A stretch of 64,000 nt of DNA, taken from NCBI GenBank assembly GCA_951812725.1, contig OX638330.1:1674001-1738000 (forward strand), written 5' to 3'. Position numbers and translations under genes: made by a program. This stretch comes from an uncultured Caldilineaceae bacterium (GTDB lineage Bacteria > Chloroflexota > Anaerolineae > Caldilineales > Caldilineaceae). This document shows positions 43,972-53,193 of the stretch, in pieces; position 1 is the stretch's first letter, and the number at the start of each line of letters is the position of its first letter. Below the pieces are notes generated by a model. The model was not told the DNA's origin. It ran no database searches and saw only the letters and a list, made by a program, of their open reading frames with translations.

Positions 43972-46062
43972 TCAGGCTGACGCCTGGCCGGCGGTGGCCG
44001 ATTCCCGGAATGGGGAATTCACGGCGCGCGGGGCTCGTGCAGGGCGCGGATGCGGCCAAACGCTGACGGCTGTTCCCAGGACCACAAGAAGCCCGCCCAC
44101 CCACATCCACATTGTCAGCGGGTTGATGTAGACGGTAAACGTGGCGCTGCTGCCGTCACCTTCCCAGCCGTTCAGAATTACATAAACGTCTTCGGCAGGA
44201 GTCATGCGCAGCCCAACCTCGCTGGTTGGCTGGTCCGGTGCCTTATCATAAATGTTGCGGCGCGGGACTATCTCCGTCAGATACCTGCCGGTGGCGGAAT
44301 CTTTCACGCTAATATTGGCTCTTATTTCAGTATGGTTACTTCTGCGCTCTGATTCAAGATCCGTATAGGTCAAAGTATAGCCTGCCAGGTCGACCGACGC
44401 GCCGCTTGCCAGCGTGACATGGGTTGTGGACTGGTAGAACTCATTGCCGATTATGGCGACGCCGATCAGCACGATGCCAAAGTGGATGACATAGCCGCCA
44501 TAGCGGCGCCCGTTACGACGCATCAGTCCCCACAACGCCGCGGGCAACGGTTCGCCTCTGCTCTTGCGCCGGGCATTTGTGCCTCGCACAAACTCCTGCA
44601 CAATCGTCGCGGCCACAAATATGCAAGTGCTGAAACCTACAACCGGGAAGACATTGCGGCTGGTCAAGAGCAAGAACGGCACGCTGACAAGAGCGGCAGC
44701 CACCGGCCAGGTGAACTGGCGGCGCAACGCCTTTGCACCGGTGCGGCGCCAGCCAAGAAGCGGCCCAACGCCCATCAGCACGAACAACAGCAGGAAGAGT
44801 GGACCAGCCACACGATTGAACCAGGGGGCGGCAACCGCTATGCGTTCGCCGGTCAGGATCTCGCTGAACATGGGATAAAACGTACCCCACAACACAACAA
44901 ATGCAATACCCGCGAACAACCAGTTATTGGCCAGGAAGGCGCCCTCGCGGCTGGAAATCGAATCAATTTCGTTCTCGCCCTGGAGATAGGGAATGCGCTG
45001 ATACAGCAATAGCAGGAACCCAACTGTAGTCAGTGCGAGGAAAACGAGGAAATAGGGGCCAACCGGGCTTTGCGCGAAGCTGTGGACGCTGCTCAGAATG
45101 CCGCTTCTTGTGGTAAACGTTCCCAGGATGACCAGGGTAAACGTTAGCCAGATCAAAGTAACGTTCCACACTTTGAGGATGCCGCGCTGCTCCTGAATGA
45201 TGACGCTGTGCAGGAAGGCGGTCGCGGTCAGCCAGGGCAGAAAACTGGCGTTCTCGACCGGGTCCCATGCCCAGTATCCTCCCCAGCCCAACTCCATGTA
45301 CGCCCACTGGCTGCCCATGATGATGCCGGCCGAAAGAAACATCCACGGGATTAGCGTCCAGCGCCTTACCGTCCGCACCCAGCGCCTGTCCAATCGCTTG
45401 CTCAACAGCGCGGCGACCGCGAATGCGAAGGGCACGGTCAACCCCACCCACCCCAGGTAGAGCATGACCGGGTGGATCACCATCCAGTAGTTCTGGAGCA
45501 AGGGGTTCAACCCGCGACCGTCGCTCGGGACGATGCCGATCTGTTCAAAAGGGTTGGCGCTGAAGACGAGTAGAGTGAGGAAAAACAGCAGCGTGGCCAA
45601 CAATGTCGCGTTGACAAAGGGCATCAGGTAGCGATGCTTGTTTCGAAAGGTGAGGGCTGCCGCTGTACTGAACAGGCTGAGCAAGAGGGTCCAGAAGAGC
45701 AGACTGCCCGCCTGTCCGCCCCAGATCGCGGCAAACTTGTAGAAGGTTGGTAAACTTCTCTCCGAACTGTTCCAAATATAACTGAGTTGAAACTGGTCGG
45801 TAAGCAGACCGTACCAGAGAATCACGGCTGCAACACTTACGAGCCCGCAGACGGCATAGACCGAGTGAAAGCTGCTGTCGGTCAGCCGTTCGCTCCATGG
45901 GGCACTAAAATGCTTTGCGGTATCCGGTCCCAACTTGCGAGCCGCACTCCCAGGATAAAACGCCCTCGACTCCAACTGACCGCCCCAAAACCCAGCAGCC
46001 ATTCCAAAGGCGCACAGGACCAGGGACAGCACTAGCGCCAAATACCCGAAATCGAATATCAT
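43972..46062 (-). CDS. ccmF: cytochrome c-type biogenesis protein CcmF
   Basis: Heme lyase component of the Ccm (system I) pathway, about 696 aa with around fifteen membrane helices. The tryptophan-rich heme-handling motif is [19 protein letters not shown], followed by LFFLTLLVF- and [19 protein letters not shown] conserved segments. The start at 46062 gives the normal N-terminus and overlaps the copA stop as ATGA. Other ccm genes (A, B, C, E) are not in this window. The product would attach heme to cytochromes such as the one at 25192-25731. Confidence 0.93.
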   Translation of the reverse strand: MIFDFGYLALVLSLVLCAFGMAAGFWGGQLESRAFYPGSAARKLGPDTAKHFSAPWSERLTDSSFHSVYAVCGLVSVAAVILWYGLLTDQFQLSYIWNSSERSLPTFYKFAAIWGGQAGSLLFWTLLLSLFSTAAALTFRNKHRYLMPFVNATLLATLLFFLTLLVFSANPFEQIGIVPSDGRGLNPLLQNYWMVIHPVMLYLGWVGLTVPFAFAVAALLSKRLDRRWVRTVRRWTLIPWMFLSAGIIMGSQWAYMELGWGGYWAWDPVENASFLPWLTATAFLHSVIIQEQRGILKVWNVTLIWLTFTLVILGTFTTRSGILSSVHSFAQSPVGPYFLVFLALTTVGFLLLLYQRIPYLQGENEIDSISSREGAFLANNWLFAGIAFVVLWGTFYPMFSEILTGERIAVAAPWFNRVAGPLFLLLFVLMGVGPLLGWRRTGAKALRRQFTWPVAAALVSVPFLLLTSRNVFPVVGFSTCIFVAATIVQEFVRGTNARRKSRGEPLPAALWGLMRRNGRRYGGYVIHFGIVLIGVAIIGNEFYQSTTHVTLASGASVDLAGYTLTYTDLESERRSNHTEIRANISVKDSATGRYLTEIVPRRNIYDKAPDQPTSEVGLRMTPAEDVYVILNGWEGDGSSATFTVYINPLTMWMWVGGLLVVLGTAVSVWPHPRPARAPRAVNSPFRESATAGQASA

Positions 46063-48659
46063 CTTTGTTCGAATCTCTGCCGCCGCAAACGCAGGGCGTT
46101 GGTGACCACACTGACGCTCGACAGTGCCATTGCGACCGCCGCCAGAATAGGGTGAAGCTGCTGTAGAAAAGGCGGCGCCCACGCAAAGGGAGCCAGGACT
46201 CCAGCGGCAATCGGTATCAGGGCGACGTTGTAGCCAAATGCCCAGCTAAGATTCTGTCTGATATTTCGCATCGTCGCCTGCGACAACTCGATTGCATGGG
46301 GAACGCTGCGCAGGTCGCCTCGGATGAGCGTCACGTCGGCAGCCTCCATCGCCACGTCCGTGCCCGCGCCAATCGCGATGCCTACATCGGCCTGGGCCAG
46401 TGCCGGCGCGTCGTTGATTCCATCACCTAACATTGCTACTCGGAAGCCTTCTGCCTGCAATGCTTTCACCTGGTCGACCTTTTCGCCTGGCAACAGTTCG
46501 GCAATAACCCGGTTAATTCCAACTTCTCGTGCAATTGCGTCAGCGGTAGCTTGGTTGTCCCCCGTGAGCATTGCAACCGTCAGGCCCTTCTTCCGCAGCG
46601 CAGAGACAGCCTCTCTCGACCCTTCCTTTACCGTGTCGGCCACTGCTATCAACGCCGCGGCCTGGCCGTCTACGGCCAGCCACATTGTAGACTTTGCTTC
46701 GGCTTGCAGTTCGGCGAACCGGGGCCCAAGCCCGTTCAAGTCGATATCTTCCTTCTCCATCAGCCTCAGATTGCCCAGTAAGATTCGCTGTTCCTCAATC
46801 TGTGCTGAAATCCCATGGCCTTCGATCGCCTCAAATTGGGAGGGAGCGGCCAGGTCCAGTCCGTTCACCTGAGCGGCTCGCACAATCGCCTCGCCCAGCG
46901 GGTGTTCCGACCCTCTTTCAGCCGAAGCTGCCAGCCGCAGCAGGTTAGACTCTTCCCCCTTTACCGTCAAACTGCCGGAAGGTCCTGCAATTCCTTTGCC
47001 CATCAGGTCCTGGCTTACAACCAGGTCTGTAACTACCGGCTCCCCTTGCGTAATCGTCCCTGTCTTGTCGAGCAGGACGGCCGTAAGCTTGTGCGTCTGT
47101 TCCAAAGCAATGCTGTTTTTGAACAGTATGCCCAAACCCGCTCCCTTACCTATGCCCACCATGATTGAGGTAGGTGTCGCCAAACCCATTGCGCATGGAC
47201 AGGCGATGACCAGAACCGCGACAACGCGCAGCAGAGCAGGCACAAAACCGGCGCCCGCAAGCATCCATACAACAAATGTCACACCCGACAGCCCGATGAC
47301 CGCCGGCACAAAATAGGCCGCGACTTGGTCTACTACACGCTGTATCGGGGCTTTGCTCCCTTGGGCTTCCTCTACCAACCTGATGATCTGCGACAGTGCC
47401 GTCTCGCGTCCAACCTTCGTCGCCTCGATTCCCAGCAGCCCAAGTTTGTTAAGGGTTGCCCCGAACACTTCGCTCCCTATCGCCTTACCAACCGGCATGC
47501 TCTCGCCGGTAAACATGCTCTCGTCAACTGCAGACCCACCTGAAATTACAACGCCGTCGACGGGAATCTTCTCTCCCGGGCGAACCACCACGATATCGCC
47601 GACCACGACCTCTTCGACAGGGATATCTACTTCTTCTCCCGCGCGCAGAATTCGAGCCGTCCTGCTTTGCAAACCGATCAACTCCTTGATCGCCGCGCTG
47701 GTCCGGCCCTTGGCCCGGGCTTCCAACAGTTTGCCCAAAACGATCAGAGTAATAATTACCGCTGAAGTTTCAAAATATACGTGGTTGCCAAGCAAATCGC
47801 TGCCGCCGGTCTGTGCAAACAGGACTGCCAGGCTGAAAACGTAGGCAACCGTTGTGCCCATTGCCACCAGTACGTCCATATTAGCGCTGCGATTGCGCAA
47901 GCTTTTGAGTGCGCCAACGTAGTAGTCCCAACCCACGTAGAACTGCACTGGCGTTGCCAGCCCAAACAGCATCCAGTTTACCCATCCGCCTTGGGCCCAT
48001 GCGCCGAGAAGGCCAAAGTCCCGCCCCATGCTGACAATCAGCAGCGGCAGCGAAAATAGCACGCCTACCAGCAGTCGCGTGAACTCATGCCGGACCGCGG
48101 CGGCGCGCGCTTCGGCCTCAGCATCTTCGACAGGCTCAACTTCCACTACCTTCGACCTGACTGAGGGTAGCTGTCCTCCGGTTGCAACGGCCTCGACTGT
48201 CGGTGGTGTTTCAGGCTGGGGGGAGGCAGCGACCGTATCGTAGCCGGCCTTGCGCACGGCCTCTACAAGCGGGGCGCGTGCCCCCAGCCCGCTTACGTAT
48301 TCGACATGCGCCTGCTCTGAAGCAAAGTTGACACTGGCATATACGACACCATCAACCTCGCGCAGTGCCTGCTCAACAGCACTCACACAAGCAGTGCAGG
48401 ACATGCCTATAATCGGAAGGGTCAGTGTGAGGGTTGGGATCTTGTAGCCGGCCCGAGTTACCTGGCGGCGCACGTCTGCCAGCACTTCGTTGGCTGGTTT
48501 CTGGGCAGAATCGATGGTCAAAGTGAGTCGCTCACTGGCGAAGTTGACCGTTGCTTCGTCAACTGCGTCGGCCTGTTTGCTGCTGGTTTCCACGGCCGCC
48601 GCGCAACCCATGCAGGTCATCCCGATAACCGGAACGGTGCGTTGTAGAGTCTCGTTCAT
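46059..48659 (-). CDS. copA: copper-translocating P-type ATPase with two heavy-metal domains
   Basis: P1B-type ATPase of 866 aa. Two N-terminal metal-binding domains carry GMTCMGC (Cys16, Cys19) and GMSCTAC (Cys88, Cys91). The transmembrane CPC motif ([11 protein letters not shown]) is at about 487-489, the phosphorylated Asp531 in DKTGT, the HP motif in GSEHPLGEA, and [10 protein letters not shown] near the end. It exports Cu(I) or delivers it to exported enzymes. It heads the operon and is translationally coupled to ccmF, which is an uncommon arrangement. Confidence 0.95.
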   Translation of the reverse strand: MNETLQRTVPVIGMTCMGCAAAVETSSKQADAVDEATVNFASERLTLTIDSAQKPANEVLADVRRQVTRAGYKIPTLTLTLPIIGMSCTACVSAVEQALREVDGVVYASVNFASEQAHVEYVSGLGARAPLVEAVRKAGYDTVAASPQPETPPTVEAVATGGQLPSVRSKVVEVEPVEDAEAEARAAAVRHEFTRLLVGVLFSLPLLIVSMGRDFGLLGAWAQGGWVNWMLFGLATPVQFYVGWDYYVGALKSLRNRSANMDVLVAMGTTVAYVFSLAVLFAQTGGSDLLGNHVYFETSAVIITLIVLGKLLEARAKGRTSAAIKELIGLQSRTARILRAGEEVDIPVEEVVVGDIVVVRPGEKIPVDGVVISGGSAVDESMFTGESMPVGKAIGSEVFGATLNKLGLLGIEATKVGRETALSQIIRLVEEAQGSKAPIQRVVDQVAAYFVPAVIGLSGVTFVVWMLAGAGFVPALLRVVAVLVIACPCAMGLATPTSIMVGIGKGAGLGILFKNSIALEQTHKLTAVLLDKTGTITQGEPVVTDLVVSQDLMGKGIAGPSGSLTVKGEESNLLRLAASAERGSEHPLGEAIVRAAQVNGLDLAAPSQFEAIEGHGISAQIEEQRILLGNLRLMEKEDIDLNGLGPRFAELQAEAKSTMWLAVDGQAAALIAVADTVKEGSREAVSALRKKGLTVAMLTGDNQATADAIAREVGINRVIAELLPGEKVDQVKALQAEGFRVAMLGDGINDAPALAQADVGIAIGAGTDVAMEAADVTLIRGDLRSVPHAIELSQATMRNIRQNLSWAFGYNVALIPIAAGVLAPFAWAPPFLQQLHPILAAVAMALSSVSVVTNALRLRRQRFEQR

Positions 48660-49557
48660 GTGCAGTTATGCGTACCTTTCAAGTACCGGTTTGCTCTTGG
48701 CTTCGCCATAATAAAAGGGAAACGCCATTGTTTCTCAGTATGCACAATAGCATAGCATGTTTTACACAGTCAGTCAGCCTGATCGCAATGGCTTGCCTGC
48801 TTCACTTCCAGACACGCATTTTGCCGGGGCAACCGTTGCCCGTCTCCTGGCCGGGGTACCTCCCCTTGCGACAAGGTCTTCGGTTCCTCGAATTGGCAGT
48901 TCCCCACGCCTTTTTTGCTTGCGAAACTCTTACTTCCCTGCTGGCCTTGCCCTGAAGTTGGACAAATTGAACCTTTTGTAAATGTATCATGCATAAGCCT
49001 ATTTGGGAAAACCATTTACGGCTAAGTGGGGGTCTGTAATTCCGCATTAGCTAGGGATTAAGCCTGGGGCTTGCTGAATTTCTTGTCTGCCCATGCCTAC
49101 TTTCATGTGCGATAGTCCGACTTCGCGTTCTCAAGTGAGATCATCTGCTCTTTTGCCCTCACTTTCGCGTTCCGGGCCATCCACATTCACCCCACTCGAA
49201 CCTGAGTGTTTCCATATTTCTAGAGTGCTCAGAACTGTCCGCTGCTACACCGGCGTTTGGCTCCAGATTCACACTTGATAAGTGTAAACGTCTGTGCTAC
49301 ATTCCCCGCAGTGGCCACCCTCTAGCCGGTTGCCCGACACCATTGAACAACCCGCCTTACAATGAATGTCCGAATTTCACTCCCCCTGTGCGGACATTGT
49401 TCATTTCTCTGACCTGATAGTCACTCTGCAGTCGCGCTTGGGTAATGGTCAATTTGCCGCATGAGCTCAATCTCGATGGGTCGGGGCGGGGATGACAACT
49501 TAATCAGAAACACAGGCGCCAGCAGGGGCAGCGACACAACCGTCGCGACGAAAGTTT
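48660..49557. other. intergenic interval without recognised genes
   Basis: About 0.9 kb upstream of copA on one side and element copy F on the other. Short open frames are present without ribosome sites or recognisable domains. A small hairpin ACACTT-GAT-AAGTGT near 49270 is the only clear secondary structure. The copA promoter must lie near the left end, but I could not identify it with confidence. Confidence 0.5.
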
Positions 49558-49565
49558 CCTTCCTG

Positions 49566-49857
49566 GAAACTACTCAGCCACAACGCATTTGCGAACCTGA
49601 AAGAGGGGAGCGCGCGTGCTCTATCAGCTCTCTACTCTTATATGGGCGGTCGGCCGCAAGCGGCCTCCCTTGTGCAGGGGCTGCGCCCCCGCAACGCCCC
49701 CCTACAAAACCATCGCTCACCGACCTTGTCTGCGCATTCCAGCGGTGCCGCTCCAGCAACGCGGCTGCCGCCAACCGCATACGCAGTCAAATTGGCTGTA
49801 AGGCGGCACCGATAAAGGGACCGTCAAGACAGGCACTATGTGTGGCTCAGTAGCTAC
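49566..49857 (+). mobile_element. MITE-like element copy F, 292 bp, type 2 arms
   Basis: Left end GAAACTACTCAGCCACAA and right end (other strand) GTAGCTACTGAGCCACAC. The perfect 8-bp flanking repeat CCTTCCTG lies at 49558-49565 and 49858-49865. The core is at 49644-49725 with hairpin version GGCCGC-AA-GCGGCC. Its right end is only 23 bp from the start codon of the next gene, between any native promoter and the ribosome site. Confidence 0.88.
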
Positions 49858-49880
49858 CCTTCCTGTTATAGGAGCAGAGA

Positions 49881-52145
49881 ATGACAACCGAGTTGATAGG
49901 ATATACCGACAGGCTGAGCGTCGCCCCTGGTGAGTCGATTCAGTTCATGGTCAGCACTGACCTGCCGAGCTACGACGCTTCGCTGGTCCGTCTGATTCAT
50001 GGCGATGAGAATCCAGTTGGGCCCGGCTTCAAAGAAGAGCAGGTGGAATCGGCCATTGACGGCACACGCGCCGGACGCAAACAGTTCGCTTTGGCAGGCT
50101 CCTATGTCGTTGTACCCGACAGTGATATCCTGGGCCAGTTATCCAGCTTCACTATCCAGGCCTGGATCTGGCCAACTACGCCGCTCAGCGGCCAAGAACA
50201 GGGTTTGCTCAGCAAGTGGTCTGCCGACGGCGCGGGGATCTGCCTTGCCATAGGAAAACAGGGCGGGCTTGAGCTGTGGTTTGGTGACGGCGAAACCTCC
50301 AAGCGCGTCAGCACGGGCCGAGCGCTGCGGGCTCGGGAATGGATTTTCGTCGCCGCTACCTTCGACAGCGGGACAGGGCAGGTGCGACTCTCCCAGGTGC
50401 CGAAATCCAGTTGGCCTTCCGACGGCTCGGCCGTTTCCGTGAACCATGTCGTCCAAACCAGACCAACTTTGCTCAACGGCTGCCCCCTGCTCCTAGCAGC
50501 ATCCAGCCTTGAACCAGCTCATTCCGCCCGGTTTAAGGCCCAGGGACTTTTCAATGGCAAGATTGACAGCCCGCGCCTCTTCAGACGGGCCCTCGAATCC
50601 GATGAAATCGAACGCCTGCAGCAAGGAGTTCCTCCCGCAAAAGTAGCCTGGGCGGACCTGGTCGCCTCCTGGGATCTGTCACTGAATCCTGCGTCAAGCC
50701 ATGTGACCGACATAGGTCCCCGCAAGCTGCACGGCACTGCCGTCAACATGCCGGTGCGCGCCGCAACCGGCCACAACTGGGAAGCATCCGAAGTCGATTA
50801 TAGACACGCCCCTCACCAGTACGGCGCCATCCACTTCCACGAGGACGACCTGGAGGATGCCGGCTGGGACCCGGACTTCGAACTTGCCGTTCCCGAGGGG
50901 CTGCGCAGTGGCGTCTATGCCGCGCGGCTGAAAGGTGACGGGCAGGAAGATCATATTCCTTTCATTGTTCGGCCACCCCGCGGCACTGCCCAGGCCTCCA
51001 TACTCTTCCTCGTACCGACATTCACCTATCTTGCCTACGCCAATGACCGGATGGATGCTGCCAAGGAACTCTTCGCCGACCTGCCGCCCGGCGAGTTCTG
51101 TCTGGACCCACGCGACCTCTACCTTGAAGAGCGGCCCGAATTCGCTATGTCCCTTTACGACCGACACACTGATGATAGCGGCTGTTGTTACTCATCCAGT
51201 TTGCGTCCGATCGTAAACATGCGTCCCAAATACCGCCATGTCCTGACCAGGGGACCACGGCATTTCAGCGCCGACCTCTACTTGATCGATTGGCTCGAAC
51301 AGAAAGACTTCTCCTATGATGTTGCAACAGATGGCGATTTGCACAACGAGCGCCAGGACCTGCTCGCCAACTACAAGGTGATTGTGACCGGTACACATCC
51401 GGAATACTGGACTGCGTCAATGTTGGAGGCCCTGGAAGGATTCCTGGCAGGAGGGGGGCGGCTCATGTACCTGGGGGGAAACGGCTTCTTTTGGGTTACA
51501 AGCGTCGACCCGGAACGCCCCCATGTCGTTGAAGTCCGTCGCGGCCAGGCTGGCACGCGTGCATGGGACTCCGCTCCCGGCGAGTGCTATCACAGTACAA
51601 CCGGCGAGTTGGGCGGGCTGTGGCGGCACCGCGGCAAACCGCCTAACCAGATCGCGGGCATCGGATTCACGGCCCAGGGTTGGCGGGATCCCGCCCCCGG
51701 CTACGTCAGACAGCCGGGCAGCTTCGATGAACGGGCGGCATTCATTTTTGACGGGGTCTCCGCAACCGAGACGATTGGCGACTTCGGCCTGGTTTTTGGG
51801 GGTGCCTCCGGCGACGAGCTGGACCGCATCGACTACGGCCTGGGGACGCCCCACCACACGCTCTTGCTGGCTTCTTCTGAGGACCATGGACGTTCCATTT
51901 ATCCGGTTATAGAGGATTTCCTTCAGATAACCCCCGTTCTGCTAGACCGTAAGACAGACAATGTGCACGCCGACATGGTCTACTTCGAGACGCCAAACAA
52001 CGGAGCCGTCTTTTCGGTGGGATCGATGTGCTGGTGCGCCAGTCTGTCGCACAACGGCTATGACAATAACGTCTCCCGGATAACCAGGAATGTACTGGAA
52101 GCCTTCTCGACTTCTATCGATCTTCCACCTTCGCCTTCGCCTTGA
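49881..52145 (+). CDS. dmfA2: N,N-dimethylformamidase large subunit homologue
   Basis: A 754-aa protein close in length to the large subunit of dimethylformamidase, which hydrolyses N-substituted formamides. A LamG-like beta domain at about residues 85-245 (SFTIQAWIWPTTPL, IFVAATFDSGTGQ, FNGKIDSPRLF) precedes the catalytic region. The known mononuclear iron site uses two Tyr and one Glu; from spacing the candidates here are Tyr386 (LAYAND), Tyr426 (SLYDRHTDD) and Glu508 (HPEYW). No small-subunit gene is adjacent. A ribosome site AGGAG lies upstream of ATG 49881. Natural substrate unknown. Confidence 0.82.
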   Translation: MTTELIGYTDRLSVAPGESIQFMVSTDLPSYDASLVRLIHGDENPVGPGFKEEQVESAIDGTRAGRKQFALAGSYVVVPDSDILGQLSSFTIQAWIWPTTPLSGQEQGLLSKWSADGAGICLAIGKQGGLELWFGDGETSKRVSTGRALRAREWIFVAATFDSGTGQVRLSQVPKSSWPSDGSAVSVNHVVQTRPTLLNGCPLLLAASSLEPAHSARFKAQGLFNGKIDSPRLFRRALESDEIERLQQGVPPAKVAWADLVASWDLSLNPASSHVTDIGPRKLHGTAVNMPVRAATGHNWEASEVDYRHAPHQYGAIHFHEDDLEDAGWDPDFELAVPEGLRSGVYAARLKGDGQEDHIPFIVRPPRGTAQASILFLVPTFTYLAYANDRMDAAKELFADLPPGEFCLDPRDLYLEERPEFAMSLYDRHTDDSGCCYSSSLRPIVNMRPKYRHVLTRGPRHFSADLYLIDWLEQKDFSYDVATDGDLHNERQDLLANYKVIVTGTHPEYWTASMLEALEGFLAGGGRLMYLGGNGFFWVTSVDPERPHVVEVRRGQAGTRAWDSAPGECYHSTTGELGGLWRHRGKPPNQIAGIGFTAQGWRDPAPGYVRQPGSFDERAAFIFDGVSATETIGDFGLVFGGASGDELDRIDYGLGTPHHTLLLASSEDHGRSIYPVIEDFLQITPVLLDRKTDNVHADMVYFETPNNGAVFSVGSMCWCASLSHNGYDNNVSRITRNVLEAFSTSIDLPPSPSP

Positions 52146-52241
52146 AGCGGCTCCTGCCTGACGACATTTCAATAGAGGAAAGCGCTCAAGTATCCACAGA
52201 AGATTGCATTCCCCAGCTGCATGCTCTACCTTCCACCAGGC

Positions 52242-52527
52242 GTAACTACTCAGCCGCAACTGATTCGCAACCCTGAACGAGGGGAGCAAAGGTGTTCTTT
52301 CTCCCCTCAGTGTTGTATTTTGGGCGGTCGGCCGCAAGCGGCCTCCCTTGTGCAGGGGCTGCGCCCCCGCAACGCCCCCCTACAAAACCATGCCTCACCG
52401 ACCGTGTGCCTTCTTCGCAGCGTGTCGGCTGGCGGGCACGACGGCGCCTGTACACCAGTTGCGTCAACAAGAGCCTGAATGGTTCCAAGGATGACTGGCT
52501 GGTCAACTACTGTGGCTTAGTAGTTAC
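52242..52527 (+). mobile_element. MITE-like element copy C, 286 bp, type 1 arms
   Basis: The best-preserved copy. Ends GTAACTACTCAGCCGCAA and, on the other strand, GTAACTACTAAGCCACAG form the inverted repeats. A perfect 8-bp direct repeat CACCAGGC flanks it at 52234-52241 and 52528-52535. The core is at 52322-52403 with hairpin version GGCCGC-AA-GCGGCC. It lies about 100 nt downstream of the dimethylformamidase-like gene. Confidence 0.9.
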
Positions 52528-52535
52528 CACCAGGC

Positions 52536-53179
52536 TAAGAAGGACAGGGTTTGCCATAGTCTGAGTTTTCGAGCCGCGCATGGCTTTTGAATCGCGTTTG
52601 TCCAGCCAATAGCGCCGTAGTAAAATGTGGCGCAACTCCTCCAGGTTTTTCCGCCTGAATTATAAAGTTCTGGCGCAAAGTGAATCAGGGAGGAAACATG
52701 TTTGTGCATAAGCTGGCAGACTCGATTCATGACGTTGCCTGCAACACTCCCCTTCATGACAGCGCTTGCCGCCCGCGCGTCATCCTGCCCTCCGCGGCCG
52801 GCGCAATGGCGAGCTACTCCTTCACTAAATTTGCCATATTCAAACCGATTGCACTCCCAGTGCTTGGTTACGCCCGGTCTTCACCGACCGGCTCGCACAT
52901 GCTTGCCCCATGTCGTAGAGGGCCAGCAGATCCAACACCTGGTGACTGGCGCCGTCTCAAGATCTGAAACGTCGCCAGACGCAGCCATTCTCGAAGCCGA
53001 TTCTTGCTGTCGATACGTTTCTTACTGAGACCGCGATTCTTGCTATAGTTGGAAACCTCCGTTTTGCCCAATCTGGGCAAGTCGATTGCGAAGAGCAGTT
53101 GTGGTCGTTCAATCCATGTGACCGACCGAAAGTAGTCCTTGAAGAATGGTTCCCCCTCGGCAACCAATGGTCCAAATCC
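52536..53179. other. upstream region of sugar ABC operon; no firm gene
   Basis: About 0.64 kb between element copy C and the binding-protein gene. The only frame with a good ribosome site is 52698-52967 (GGGAGGAAAC then ATG, 89 codons). It has an odd composition with no recognisable domain, so I do not call it a gene. The operon promoter is presumably in the last 150 nt, but no clear consensus stands out. Confidence 0.45.
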
Positions 53180-53193
53180 AAGGAGGCAGATCG

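Noticed and set aside
21756..52403. Repeated 82-nt core considered as a CRISPR repeat or a dispersed gene fragment
   Set aside because: Copies are many kilobases apart, in both orientations, and lie inside larger elements with inverted ends and flanking duplications. There are no regular spacers or cas genes.
49566..52527. Composite transposon carrying the dimethylformamidase-like gene between copies F and C
   Set aside because: Each copy has its own different 8-bp direct repeat on both sides, so they inserted independently. A composite unit would show one duplication outside the pair.
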